Shown one piece after another: positions 27,227 through 37,011 of a stretch of DNA of 64,000 nucleotides. Made by a program: the position numbers and the translations under genes. This DNA is from Spartobacteria bacterium. GTDB lineage: Bacteria > Verrucomicrobiota > Verrucomicrobiia > Chthoniobacterales > UBA10450. How positions within the stretch are numbered: position 1 is the first letter of the stretch; each line of letters opens with the position of its first letter. Where the stretch lies: contig PLCM01000032.1 in the NCBI GenBank assembly GCA_003134765.1, positions 62,001 to 126,000 on the forward strand, read 5' to 3'. The notes below the pieces were generated by a model that saw nothing but the letters and a program-made list of their open reading frames with translations, had not been told where the DNA came from and made no database searches.

Positions 27227-28434
27227 CCAAGCTCACCCTTCGCGAACTCGAAGTCCGCGGGCAGCGCGTGCTGGTGCGCGTCGACTTCAACGTGCCGACG
27301 GAAGAACGCGACGGGCAGATCGTCATCACGGATGACACCCGGATCCGGGAAAGCCTGCCGACTATCAATTATCTTCGTGAGGAGGGAGCAAAAGCGATCC
27401 TGATGGCCCACTTCGGGCGGCCCAAGGGAAAGCCGGTCGGGAAATATTCGCTCCGTCCGGTCGCCGATTATTTGCACACCCTGCTCGATCGCCCGGTCGC
27501 GTTCAGTCACGACACCATCGGGAACATCCCGGAAGAGATCATCGCTCATATGAACGAAGGCGACGTGACGCTTCTGGAGAACGTGCGATTTCATCCAGGC
27601 GAGGAGGCAAACGATCCGGTCTTCGCCGAGTCGCTCGCCGGGCTGGGCGATCTTTATGTGAACGACGCGTTTGGCGCGGCCCATCGCGCGCACGCCAGCA
27701 CGGCCGGCGTCCCCCGGTTCGTCAAGCAGGCGGCCATGGGTTTCCTGATGGAAAAGGAAATCCAATATCTGTCCCACGAGCTGGCCACGCCGGCGAAGCC
27801 ATTCCTCGTCATTCTCGGCGGATCGAAAGTCTCGGACAAGATCGGTGTCATCAAGGCGCTCATGGAAAAGGCCGACACGATTTTGATCGGCGGCGCGATG
27901 GCGAACACTTTTTGGAAAGCGCAGGGAGTGCCGATCGGCAGCAGCCGCGTCGAAGCAGACAAGCTCGATCTCGCGCGCGAAATTCTCGATCTCGCGAAGA
28001 AAAAAAAGGTCCGGTTCCTGTTGCCGGTGGACGCCGTGGAAACGCAAAAAGTGGAACCGGGTTCGCCGGGCCGAAACACCAGCCGCGTTTCGCTTGCGCA
28101 TGGGATCACCGACGGCTGGCAGGCGGTCGATATCGGGCACGCGACGATCAGCCTTTACGAAGACGAAATCGCCAGGGCGAAAACGATTTTGTGGAACGGG
28201 CCGGTAGGCGTTTTCGAAATACCGGCGTTCGCGACCGGAACGATTGCCATCGCGGAAGCGCTGGCACGCTCGAAAGCGACGACGATTATCGGTGGCGGCG
28301 ATTCGGTTACGGCGGTGAAGCAGGCCGGCCTGGCTGACAAAATGACCTTCATCTCGACGGGGGGTGGGGCGTCGCTCGAATTGCTCGAGGGGAAAGAATT
28401 GCCTGGCATCGCCGCGCTGAGTGATCGGTTATGA
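27223..28434 (+). CDS. pgk: Phosphoglycerate kinase
   Basis: [72 protein letters not shown]. Confidence 0.98.
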   Translation: MTKLTLRELEVRGQRVLVRVDFNVPTEERDGQIVITDDTRIRESLPTINYLREEGAKAILMAHFGRPKGKPVGKYSLRPVADYLHTLLDRPVAFSHDTIGNIPEEIIAHMNEGDVTLLENVRFHPGEEANDPVFAESLAGLGDLYVNDAFGAAHRAHASTAGVPRFVKQAAMGFLMEKEIQYLSHELATPAKPFLVILGGSKVSDKIGVIKALMEKADTILIGGAMANTFWKAQGVPIGSSRVEADKLDLAREILDLAKKKKVRFLLPVDAVETQKVEPGSPGRNTSRVSLAHGITDGWQAVDIGHATISLYEDEIARAKTILWNGPVGVFEIPAFATGTIAIAEALARSKATTIIGGGDSVTAVKQAGLADKMTFISTGGGASLELLEGKELPGIAALSDRL

Positions 28435-28441
28435 CGAAATG

Positions 28442-28530
28442 ATGGTGGATCGAGCGCTCCGCCGCTCGATGACAAGATTGCCGGCAAAGCCGGGATTGGT
28501 AACATCGCGCGCGGAGTGCACGATCCACCA
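28442..28530. repeat. Palindromic element TGGTGGATCGAGC...CGATCCACCA
   Basis: Arms match the element at 46563-46649. Confidence 0.8.
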
Positions 28531-29556
28531 ATGAGCGTCCAGTTTCCCAAAAAGCTCGGCTATGTCGCGATCGCCCTCTTCGCATTCTTCGCGACAAGCG
28601 CTCTAATCCACTCGTTCCTGCCGCCGATAATCCCGAAAGGGATCGCGGCAAAGCTGAAATTCTTCTCGGAGCACAGGGACGAATTCGACACCGTCATCGT
28701 CGGCACCAGTCGGCTTTATTATTCGGCGTCCCCGGAAATTTTCGACGCGACCACGCGCGAGAACGGCCTGCCGACGCGCACCTTTAATTTCGGCATCGAC
28801 GGGATGCATCCGCCGGAAAATTTCTACGTGATCGAACAAATCCTGAAAACGAAACCGCGAAATCTGAAGTGGGTTTTGATCGAACTCGAAGACATCCAGA
28901 CGAAGTGGGACAATATCCTCGGGACCGAACGCGCGGTCTATTGGCACGACTGGGCTCGCACCTCGTTGACATTCAGGAAAGCGCTCAATCCGCGCGGCAA
29001 CGCGAACTGGTTCATCAAGCTGACCCGGCTCTGGCTCGCCCGACGCGATTTCATTTCGAACCTGATGCTGTTCGGAAAACAATTCGCCAACATCGGCCGC
29101 GCGACGGATTTCCTTCCGTCGGCGAATGCCGAACGCTTCGCAGACGCCGCCTCAGAGCTTGGGCCGCGCGGTGACGGTTATCGGATCGCGGGCGACGCGA
29201 TGTCGGCGGAGCGTGCGACGGGGTTCCAGAAGCGGCTGGCGCTGGAGGTTTCGAGGGCGACCCAGAAATATCTCGATCCCGCCACGGAGAGCGGCTATCG
29301 CAATGCGGCCGCGCAAATCAGGGCCGCGGGCGCGGCGCCGGTTTTCGTCGTTACCCCGATCATCTTTCAATCTACCTCGCGCTTCCGGCAATCCCCACCC
29401 CCCGCGCCGGTATTGGCCTTCAACGACGCGCGGAAATATCCGGATTTTTACGACGTGAAAGTTCGGATTGACGACGGGCACCTGACCCGTGAAGGCGCGG
29501 AGAATTTCGCTCGCGCGCTCGCGCGGGAATTTGGGCACCGCGCCCGCCAGCCATAG
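28531..29556 (+). CDS. Membrane-anchored SGNH-like hypothetical protein paired with MBOAT
   Basis: N-terminal [24 protein letters not shown]-terminal [25 protein letters not shown]; next to MBOAT gene. Confidence 0.75.
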   Translation: MSVQFPKKLGYVAIALFAFFATSALIHSFLPPIIPKGIAAKLKFFSEHRDEFDTVIVGTSRLYYSASPEIFDATTRENGLPTRTFNFGIDGMHPPENFYVIEQILKTKPRNLKWVLIELEDIQTKWDNILGTERAVYWHDWARTSLTFRKALNPRGNANWFIKLTRLWLARRDFISNLMLFGKQFANIGRATDFLPSANAERFADAASELGPRGDGYRIAGDAMSAERATGFQKRLALEVSRATQKYLDPATESGYRNAAAQIRAAGAAPVFVVTPIIFQSTSRFRQSPPPAPVLAFNDARKYPDFYDVKVRIDDGHLTREGAENFARALAREFGHRARQP

Positions 29557-29561
29557 CGCTC

Positions 29562-31016
29562 ATGCTTTTCGTCGAGTTTCGCTTCTTCTGGTTTTTCCTC
29601 GCGGTCTTCGCCGTTTACTGGTCGCTGCGCGACAACAGGACACGCAAACTCTGGCTGCTCGCCTGCAGCTACTTTTTCTACGCCGCCTGGAACTGGAAAT
29701 TTCTCTTCCTCATCATGGCGTCGAGCGCGCTCGACTACTTGGTCGGGATGATGCTGTCGCGGACCGAGAATCCGCGAACGCGGCGCGGCTGGCTGATCCT
29801 GAGCCTGTGCGCCAATCTCGGCACGATCGCGTTCTTCAAATATTACAACTTTTTCGTCACCTCCGCCGCCGCGCTTCTCGAGTGGCTCGGTTTGCCGGCG
29901 AGCCTGCATACCCTGAACATCGTCATTCCGGTTGGCGTGAGTTTTTACACGTTCCACTCGATGAGTTACACGATCGACGTTTATCGGAGGAAACTGAAGC
30001 CCGTCTCGAGCATTCTCGATCTCGCCTGCTTCATCGGGTTCTTTCCGCAGATGGTGGCCGGCCCGATCGTGCGCGCCTCCACGTTCCTGCCTCAGCTGCA
30101 AACCATCCGCCGGTTTGCCGACGTCGATGGCCGCGGCGCGCTGGTCCTTTTCCTCACGGGCTTCATCAAGAAGGCGTGCATCGCTGATGCGGTCGCGCCG
30201 TTTGTGGATCGCTATTTCGAGGCGCCGTGGAATTTCACGATGGCGAGCGCCTGGGTCGCCGTCCTCTTCTACGCGATCCAGATCTATTGCGATTTTTCCG
30301 GGTACACCGACATGGCGATCGCGACCGCGGGTTTGCTCGGCTACCAACTGCCGGTCAATTTTCGTTTCCCGTATTTCGCGAGCAACATTTCCGATTTCTG
30401 GCATCGCTGGCACATCAGTCTTTCGAGTTGGTTGCGCGATTATCTGTATATCCCGCTGGGCGGAAACCGCGGGCCGGCCTGGTTCGTTTATCGCAACATC
30501 ATGATCACGATGTTGCTCGGTGGTTTGTGGCATGGTGGGGCCTGGACCTTTGTGATCTGGGGCGGATTGCATGGTCTTGCGCTGGTTGTCCATCGCGAAT
30601 GGAATCGCCGCACGCATTCACGGCAAGATGTGCTTCCGTCCGCCGACGAGATGCAGAAACGTAATCGTCCGAAAAACCTGCGATCCGTCGCCGGCTGGCT
30701 AGCGTGGCTGTTCACGATCTACTGGGTTTGCGTGGCCTGGATTTTCTTCCGTGCGGTCGATCTGCCTCACGCCGCTCCGGCCCTGCGGAGTTTTCTGTTC
30801 TTGCCGGGCGGCGGCAGCCAGGACCTGGGCGCGTGGATGCTTGGGATTGTCGTCGCGCTCGCGTTTGTTCACTGGCTGAACTTCCGGGGAACTTTTTCAG
30901 AATGGTGGCGGCGTCTGCCCGCTTCCGCTTTCGCTGCCGGGTACGGTTGCGCGTTCGCCATCGTGCTCTTATTTATTCCCCCGCACTACGCGCCCTTCAT
31001 CTATTTCCAGTTTTGA
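29562..31016 (+). CDS. MBOAT O-acyltransferase (AlgI-like)
   Basis: Multi-TM; LLACSYFFYAAWNWKF, VSFYTFHSMSYTIDVYR, FPQMVAGPIVRAS, WHRWHISLSSWLRDYLYIPLGGNRG, LLGGLWHGGAWTFVIWGGLHG. Confidence 0.96.
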   Translation: MLFVEFRFFWFFLAVFAVYWSLRDNRTRKLWLLACSYFFYAAWNWKFLFLIMASSALDYLVGMMLSRTENPRTRRGWLILSLCANLGTIAFFKYYNFFVTSAAALLEWLGLPASLHTLNIVIPVGVSFYTFHSMSYTIDVYRRKLKPVSSILDLACFIGFFPQMVAGPIVRASTFLPQLQTIRRFADVDGRGALVLFLTGFIKKACIADAVAPFVDRYFEAPWNFTMASAWVAVLFYAIQIYCDFSGYTDMAIATAGLLGYQLPVNFRFPYFASNISDFWHRWHISLSSWLRDYLYIPLGGNRGPAWFVYRNIMITMLLGGLWHGGAWTFVIWGGLHGLALVVHREWNRRTHSRQDVLPSADEMQKRNRPKNLRSVAGWLAWLFTIYWVCVAWIFFRAVDLPHAAPALRSFLFLPGGGSQDLGAWMLGIVVALAFVHWLNFRGTFSEWWRRLPASAFAAGYGCAFAIVLLFIPPHYAPFIYFQF

Positions 31017-31038
31017 GCCGAGCAATACAAAGTCCGTG

Positions 31039-31131
31039 GTCATTCCGAGCGAAGCGGAGCGCAGTCGAGGAATCCCGTTTTGTAAGCTTTAAGGTAACGC
31101 ATCGGGATTCCTCGACTGCGCTCGGAATGAC
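31039..31131. repeat. GTCATTCCGAG-family inverted repeat pair (copy 3)
   Basis: GTCATTCCGAGCGAAGCGGAGCGCAGTCGAGGAATCCCG ... CGGGATTCCTCGACTGCGCTCGGAATGAC. Confidence 0.9.
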
Positions 31132-31154
31132 ATGCTGAGATAGCTTGAACTCTC

Positions 31155-31919
31155 ATGAGAAAAAAAATCGTCGCCGCGAATTGGAAGATGAACATGACCC
31201 AGGGGGAGGCGAGTGCCTTCGTCGGAACGTTTCTGCTGGAAATCGGCGAGTCGAGGGACGTCGAGGTTGTGCTCGTCCCGCCGTTCACCGCGATTGCCGC
31301 GGTCAACGCCGCGCTCGAGCACGCACAACACATCAAAGTCGGAGCGCAGAACATGCATTGGGAACGCTCGGGCGCGTTCACGGGTGAGATCAGCCCCGCG
31401 ATGTTGCGCGATCTTTTTGTGCGCTACGTCGTGCTCGGCCACAGTGAGCGCCGGACGCTTTTCGGTGAGACCGATGAGATCGTGAACCGCAAGGTGCGGG
31501 CGGCGCACGAAGCGATGCTGCGGCCGATCCTCTGCGTGGGCGAGAGTTTGGAGCAACGCGAACGCGGTGACGTGGAAAAAGTCTTGTCGACGCAACTCAG
31601 AGGCAGCCTTGCCGGTTTGAGCGCCAGGGAATTGCAGGAAACGGTGATCGCTTACGAGCCGGTCTGGGCGATCGGCACGGGCAAGACTGCGACGGCGGAG
31701 CAGGCGCAGGAAGCGCACGCTTTCATTCGTCAGGTGCTCGGCGAAATCTCGGAGGAAGCGACCGCCGACAAAATTCGGATTCAATACGGTGGTAGCGTGA
31801 AGCCGGACAACGCGCGAACGCTCATGTCGCAGCCTGATATTGATGGCGCGCTGGTCGGCGGGGCCAGCCTCGATCCGCGCAGTTTTGCGCTGATTGTGCA
31901 GGGGGCGGGGGAGAAGTAA
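31155..31919 (+). CDS. tpiA: Triosephosphate isomerase
   Basis: KIVAANWKMNMTQGEA, VVLGHSERRTLFGE, AYEPVWAIGTGKTAT, IQYGGSVKPDNA. Confidence 0.98.
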   Translation: MRKKIVAANWKMNMTQGEASAFVGTFLLEIGESRDVEVVLVPPFTAIAAVNAALEHAQHIKVGAQNMHWERSGAFTGEISPAMLRDLFVRYVVLGHSERRTLFGETDEIVNRKVRAAHEAMLRPILCVGESLEQRERGDVEKVLSTQLRGSLAGLSARELQETVIAYEPVWAIGTGKTATAEQAQEAHAFIRQVLGEISEEATADKIRIQYGGSVKPDNARTLMSQPDIDGALVGGASLDPRSFALIVQGAGEK

Positions 31920-31931
31920 CGCCCTACTGCC

Positions 31932-32103
31932 TGTCATCCCGAGGCTGGCGAAGCGCGCCGAGGGACCTCGCAGGCCTACAACAAGCGAAACAAAATTCGC
32001 TGTCGCGAGATGCGCAAAGCATGCCGTCGAACATGCTGGCTCTAAACTGTGTAACTCCAGAGCGATTGGGAGGTCCCTCGCCGTCTGCGCGGCTCGGGAT
32101 GAC
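31932..32103. repeat. TGTCATCCCGAG-family inverted repeat pair (copy 4)
   Basis: TGTCATCCCGAGGCTGGCGAAGCGCGCCGAGGGACCTCG ... GAGGTCCCTCGCCGTCTGCGCGGCTCGGGATGACA. Confidence 0.9.
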
Positions 32104-32110
32104 ATTCGCT

Positions 32111-33844
32111 TTACGGCAGCTGGTAAACTTCCACCGAGCCCACGCCGGTCCCGCCATTCGCCCCGTGAACAACCGCGGTATAAGCACCGGCCGCCAGCGT
32201 TTGCACGATAGCGGATTCTTTCGCGTTCGTGGGTGCCAGTCCGCTGTTTTGAATCTGCGTCTTCTGCGGGCTGTTCATCCAGTCGTCGTTCGAATCGACC
32301 AATGCTCCCTGGCTGTCGTGCAGCTCCAGCGTCGGATCGGCCAGCGCGTTTGAAACGCCGAAGCTTGTCAGCGAGGGTCCAATCGCCCGCACCAGAATCT
32401 GTTTCGACTGGGTGCCGCCGAGAATGAACCCGCCGATCAAGGCGTTTGGATCGGTTCCAACCTGGCCGCGAGTCGAAATGTTGAGCAAGGTTGAACCCGG
32501 CCCGCTATCGAGATCGTAAACTTCGACCACACCCAGGCCCGTCGTGTTGTTCACTCCGCGCATCACGGCGGTATAGGCCGCCGCCGAGGTGTCCGATGGC
32601 ACGGTGGTCAGGATCACAGACTCTTTAGGCGAACCGGGCGCGAGTCCAATATCGATCACGTCCTGCTTGTTCGCGGCGTCACCCCAATTGTCATTGGTCG
32701 CGATAGTGGCGCCACTGCTATCGTGCAATTCCAGGATGGGATCGGCCACGGCACCGCCGAGGCCGCTGGATGGTCCGATGGCGCGGACGGCAAGCCGTTT
32801 CGATACCGAGCCACGCATGATGAAGCCGGCGATGAGCGCGTTGTCGCCGGTGCCGACCTGCATGCGAGTCGAGAGATTAACCAATCGCCCGGGGGCGGCC
32901 GTTACGGTGACCGTAAATATTTGCGAGACAGTCCCGCCGTCGAAGTCGGTCGCGGTCACCGTGACGTGAGCGGTGCCGACGCTGTTTCCGGTGACGAGCA
33001 GTTTCGTGCCGCTCACGGCAACGCTCACGCTCGCGTTGTCGCTCGTCGCGGAGAAAGTCAGCGTAGAAATTTGGACGATGCCGGGGACGTTGACGAGATT
33101 CGCCACTTTGATGGGATTAGGCGACGTGTAATTGCGCAGCGGCAGCGAGTCGAACGGCGCGGCAAGGGCATAGCGTGGCACAGACGCGATCGTGTCGACG
33201 ACAGTCATCCCATTCCCAACGACCCGGCCGAAGACCGTGTAAGGGCCCGAGTTGTTAGAACGGAGGTCGAGATTATTTGGAGCGCCGCCGTTATCCGAGA
33301 GATTGATGAACCATTGGCTCGTGGCGCTGTTCGCGTCGCTGCCCACCTGCGCCATTGCAATTGTGCCGCGTTTGTTCGAGATGCCGGGTTCGTTTTGGAT
33401 CGCGGCAAAAGGGGCGACCTGCGTCGGTTTGGCGTTTTGTTTGGTGGAATCGGCCGGATCCACCGTGCCGATGAAGCCGCCGCCCTGGATCACGAACGCC
33501 GAGACGGATCGATGGATGAAGCTGGAGGCGGTCTGATTCGTGGTTGGATCGGGAAGGAAATAGCGGCCCTGATCCACATATTTTAGGAAATTCGCCACCG
33601 TGATCGGCTTTTGTTGACCGAAGAGCGCGATGTCGATGTTGCCGAACACGGTCGTCATGCGAACGGCGTTGCTCACATCCGGGTCGGAAAAATCCGGGGC
33701 TAGATCGATGGATTGCGCGGGAGCGCCGGCGTATTCAGTAAAGTCCGCGATTTGGTTGGTCACAACCGGCGGGACATTTTGGGCGATCGCGGAAAGCGTG
33801 AAGGCGCCGAGGGCGCCGGTGAGAAGAAGTCTGATCCGATTCAT
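32111..33844 (-). CDS. Secreted cyclophilin-type peptidyl-prolyl isomerase with two C-terminal tandem repeat domains
   Basis: Signal peptide; FIHRSVSAFVIQGGGF, ISNKRGTIAMAQVG..NSATSQWFINLSDN, GRVVGNGMTVVD; two LxNxSTR.QVGT..NALI.GFI...KR..VRAIGPS repeats. Confidence 0.92.
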   Translation of the reverse strand: MNRIRLLLTGALGAFTLSAIAQNVPPVVTNQIADFTEYAGAPAQSIDLAPDFSDPDVSNAVRMTTVFGNIDIALFGQQKPITVANFLKYVDQGRYFLPDPTTNQTASSFIHRSVSAFVIQGGGFIGTVDPADSTKQNAKPTQVAPFAAIQNEPGISNKRGTIAMAQVGSDANSATSQWFINLSDNGGAPNNLDLRSNNSGPYTVFGRVVGNGMTVVDTIASVPRYALAAPFDSLPLRNYTSPNPIKVANLVNVPGIVQISTLTFSATSDNASVSVAVSGTKLLVTGNSVGTAHVTVTATDFDGGTVSQIFTVTVTAAPGRLVNLSTRMQVGTGDNALIAGFIMRGSVSKRLAVRAIGPSSGLGGAVADPILELHDSSGATIATNDNWGDAANKQDVIDIGLAPGSPKESVILTTVPSDTSAAAYTAVMRGVNNTTGLGVVEVYDLDSGPGSTLLNISTRGQVGTDPNALIGGFILGGTQSKQILVRAIGPSLTSFGVSNALADPTLELHDSQGALVDSNDDWMNSPQKTQIQNSGLAPTNAKESAIVQTLAAGAYTAVVHGANGGTGVGSVEVYQLP

Positions 33845-33910
33845 GGAAGGACATTTTTACTCCATTTGGTGAAAACGCGCCAGTGAGTTCGGATGGCCGC
33901 TTTTTCACCC

Positions 33911-33991
33911 TGTCATCCCGAGCGAAGTCGAGGGACCCCGCGAAACGTCGCTCGACTCACCACGGGATCCCTCGACTTCGCTCGGGATGAC
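33911..33991. repeat. TGTCATCCCGAG-family inverted repeat pair (copy 5)
   Basis: TGTCATCCCGAGCGAAGTCGAGGGACC ... GGATCCCTCGACTTCGCTCGGGATGAC. Confidence 0.92.
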
Positions 33992-34009
33992 GCCGCTTCG
34001 GGAGCGGCG

Positions 34010-34687
34010 TCACTTCTTGATCTCGAGATACGTCCGAGTCCGGACTTTGCCGGTGCTGGTATCGAACTCCTCGATCCGCATCTGTTTCAAGAACCAACGG
34101 CCCTCGATCTTTTGACCGGAGACGACGGTGAAGCGTTTCGCCAGTTTGCCGCTCCAGTCGTATCCCTCCAACTTCATCAGCGCCCCTGCATCCTTTGCCA
34201 CCCAGAGCCGGACGTTGGAGTACTGCGATTGCCGGTTCGGTGCCTTTAGTTCGAGCTTCCAGCAATCCTGCAGTTGAATAGAGTCGTCGCCCATGACACG
34301 CGCGTTGGGCCAGTAAAGAAATTTAAGAGCCAGGTCTTCGTAAGTCACCCCGGTGTCGCGCACCTTGTGGTCAAATTGTGCCGGCATGATTTTTTCCACG
34401 CCCTCGCGCGTAACCTCCTCCAGCCGCGAATCGTTATCGCTCAGCCGCAATTGCAGCGCCTCGTTCGGATTGGAAAAGGTGTAACGAATCAGCGGCCCCG
34501 TCTGGGTAAGACGAAAGGGAACGATCGTTGCGCCTTCCCGCAGCTGGCCTTGCAGATCCAATTCCTGCTGCGCCTGCCGCAGCCGGACCGACTCGAGAAT
34601 CTCTTTAGCCGGCGGCGGGGCGACCGCGCTCGCGAACGAGAGAATGGTGGTGAGCGCCAGCAGGACGAATCCGATTTTCTTGTGCAT
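34010..34687 (-). CDS. Outer membrane lipoprotein-sorting-like protein (LolA-fold, secreted)
   Basis: Signal peptide; KFLYWPNARVMGDDSIQLQDCWKLELKAP, RLWVAKDAGALMKLEGYDWSGKLAKRF. Confidence 0.78.
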   Translation of the reverse strand: MHKKIGFVLLALTTILSFASAVAPPPAKEILESVRLRQAQQELDLQGQLREGATIVPFRLTQTGPLIRYTFSNPNEALQLRLSDNDSRLEEVTREGVEKIMPAQFDHKVRDTGVTYEDLALKFLYWPNARVMGDDSIQLQDCWKLELKAPNRQSQYSNVRLWVAKDAGALMKLEGYDWSGKLAKRFTVVSGQKIEGRWFLKQMRIEEFDTSTGKVRTRTYLEIKK

Positions 34688-34785
34688 CCGAAAGGAGTTT
34701 TAAGTGTTAAGTGTTAGGTCTTAGGTGGAGGGCCGTCCGCTCCCTATCCTTAACACTTAATCCTTAACACTTAAAACTGGCGGCA

Positions 34786-35427
34786 ATGGATCAGGCAATT
34801 TTTCATCTTATCAACGAACGATGGACGAGCCCGGCGCTCGACTTGTTCATGGCGGCAGTGAGCGACGTGGAAATCTGGAAGCCGTTTATCGCGATCCTGG
34901 TGGTGTGCGCGCTCATTTTCCTGGGGTTTAAGGGCCGCGCCTTCATCATCTGCCTGGTCCTTGCCCTCGCGGTCGCGGATTTTTTCCTGGTCAGCACCTT
35001 GAAAACGGCGATCGACCGACGGAGACCGAAACAGGTGCAAAAGGTGCGGATGGTGCAATTGGAACGAACCCGGCCGCAGTTCCTCACGCTCTTCAAACAA
35101 CCGACAATCCGGTACTCGGATGAAACCGACCGGACGAAATCCGGCCCGTCGTTTCCGTCGGGACATGTCACCGACAACGTGGTCATAGGGACGCTCTGCG
35201 CGCTCTTTTTTCGCCGCTGGGGCTGGTTGTATTTCATCCTGGCGACGGCGATCGGATACTCGCGGATTTATCTCGGGGCGCATTGGCCGAGCGACGTGCT
35301 GGCCACCGCGTTCATGGCCGCAGGCGAGGCGCTGTTGATCGTGGCGTTCGCGGAATTCATCTGGAAACGCTGGGCGCCGCGGTTTGCGCCGGGTTGGTTC
35401 GCCCGGCATCCGCGCCTGATCGAGTAA
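34786..35427 (+). CDS. PAP2-superfamily phosphatase
   Basis: KTAIDRRRPKQ, GPSFPSGHVTDN, GYSRIYLGAHWPSDVLA. Confidence 0.94.
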   Translation: MDQAIFHLINERWTSPALDLFMAAVSDVEIWKPFIAILVVCALIFLGFKGRAFIICLVLALAVADFFLVSTLKTAIDRRRPKQVQKVRMVQLERTRPQFLTLFKQPTIRYSDETDRTKSGPSFPSGHVTDNVVIGTLCALFFRRWGWLYFILATAIGYSRIYLGAHWPSDVLATAFMAAGEALLIVAFAEFIWKRWAPRFAPGWFARHPRLIE

Positions 35428-35430
35428 CGC

Positions 35431-37011
35431 ATGAGCCACACGCGCGCGGTTTGGTTGTTCATCCTGGGTTTGACCGCGATCCGGTTCACTTTTCTCGGCA
35501 CCACGGACCTCTCGTTCGACGAGGCGCATTACTGGATGTGGTCGGACCGTCTCGCCCCGGCTTACTTTAGCAAGGGACCGGGGATCGCCTTTGCGATCCG
35601 TGCCAGCACCGCGATTTTCGGTGCGACCGAATTTGGCGTGCGTTTCTGGAGCCCGATTCTCGGCGCCGCCACCAGCCTGCTCCTCTATTATTTCACGCGG
35701 AAACTGTTCAGCGAGCGGGCCGCTTTCTGGGCGGTCATCGCGCTCAACGCGGTTCCTCTTTTCAACGTCGGCAATCTCATCATGACCATCGATCCGCTCT
35801 CGATCTTCTTTTGGGTGGCGGCCATGTTCACGTTCTGGCTCGCGCTCGAGCGAACCCCAAAGGGGGGCTGGCTTTGGGCGGCCACCGGGTTCCTGATCGG
35901 GCTCGGCTTTCTCTGCAAATACACGAACGCGTTCGAACTCGTCTCTGTCGTCATTGTCCTCGCGCTTGTCCCGCGCCATCGCCGCGAATTCAAGCGGCGA
36001 GGCCTCTACCTTCTCCTTGGCGCCTTCGCCCTTTGCCTCGTCCCGCCCATCATCTGGAACGCGGAGCACGCCTGGATCACGATCTCGCATTTGCGCTCGC
36101 GGGGCGGGCTCGACGAATCGTTCGGCATCCGTCCGCTGGAATTGCTCGGATTTCTCGGCGCACATTTCCTTACCTTTTCCCCGCTTCTTTTTCTGGCTCT
36201 CGCCTGGGCCGTGGTGGCGAACTGGCGCCGGGCCCGGCAACAATTCAAGATCCTTTACCTTTTCTGGTTCGGCCTGCCGGTCTTCGGGTTTTATTTCCTG
36301 CTCTCCTTGAACGATCAGGCGGCCCCGAACTGGGACGTCCTCGCGTTCATCAGCTTGGCGGTCCTGGCGGCGTCTTATTGGACCGAGCGGCTCGAATCGA
36401 ACCGCGCCGCGGCGCGATTTCTTTCCGGAGGGATTTTCGTCGGGCTCGCCCTGAGTTTGTTCGTCGTCGATACCGATCTTCTGCGCACCCTGAATCTCCC
36501 GTTCCCGCATCATCGCGATCCGGCGGATCGCGCCCGCGGCTGGAAATCCGCGTCGCGGGCCGTGGAACAGATTCGGGCTGATCTCGAGGCAAAAAACAAA
36601 GAGCAGCTTTTCATCATTGCTGACCAGCGCGATCGGGCCTCGGAGATGTCGTTCTATTTCGAACGGAAACGGGTCGAAGGCCCGGGCCATCCGCCGGTTT
36701 ACATTGTGGAATCGCAGGACATCTCGAACCAGTTCTCGTTCTGGCCGCGTTACGACGAGTTCGTCGAGGCGCCGCCGAACATGCCGATCCCGGACGGTGA
36801 AGTGTATACCGAGGAGGGTGGAATCAACCAGTTCACCGGCCGAAGCGCGCTTTACGTCCAGAACGGACCGTCGGAGCTTGTGCCGCATAACATTCGCGCC
36901 GCGTTCCAATCGGTCGACCGCATTGCCACCATCGAGGTCAGCCGCTTCGGCCTGAAGATGCGCGAATGGCAGGTGTTTGTTTGCCGGAATTATCGGACAC
37001 TGCCGCTATGA
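35431..37011 (+). CDS. Glycosyltransferase family 39 (ArnT/PMT-like)
   Basis: Multi-TM; DLSFDEAHYWMWSDRLAPAYFSKGPGIAF. Confidence 0.9.
   Translation: MSHTRAVWLFILGLTAIRFTFLGTTDLSFDEAHYWMWSDRLAPAYFSKGPGIAFAIRASTAIFGATEFGVRFWSPILGAATSLLLYYFTRKLFSERAAFWAVIALNAVPLFNVGNLIMTIDPLSIFFWVAAMFTFWLALERTPKGGWLWAATGFLIGLGFLCKYTNAFELVSVVIVLALVPRHRREFKRRGLYLLLGAFALCLVPPIIWNAEHAWITISHLRSRGGLDESFGIRPLELLGFLGAHFLTFSPLLFLALAWAVVANWRRARQQFKILYLFWFGLPVFGFYFLLSLNDQAAPNWDVLAFISLAVLAASYWTERLESNRAAARFLSGGIFVGLALSLFVVDTDLLRTLNLPFPHHRDPADRARGWKSASRAVEQIRADLEAKNKEQLFIIADQRDRASEMSFYFERKRVEGPGHPPVYIVESQDISNQFSFWPRYDEFVEAPPNMPIPDGEVYTEEGGINQFTGRSALYVQNGPSELVPHNIRAAFQSVDRIATIEVSRFGLKMREWQVFVCRNYRTLPL

Noticed and set aside
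34771-36909. 712-aa minus-strand ORF opposite the PAP2 and GT39 genes
   Set aside because: Shadow ORF: composition dominated by Arg/Glu/Asp/Pro with no fold-like pattern, fully antisense to two clearly recognisable genes.
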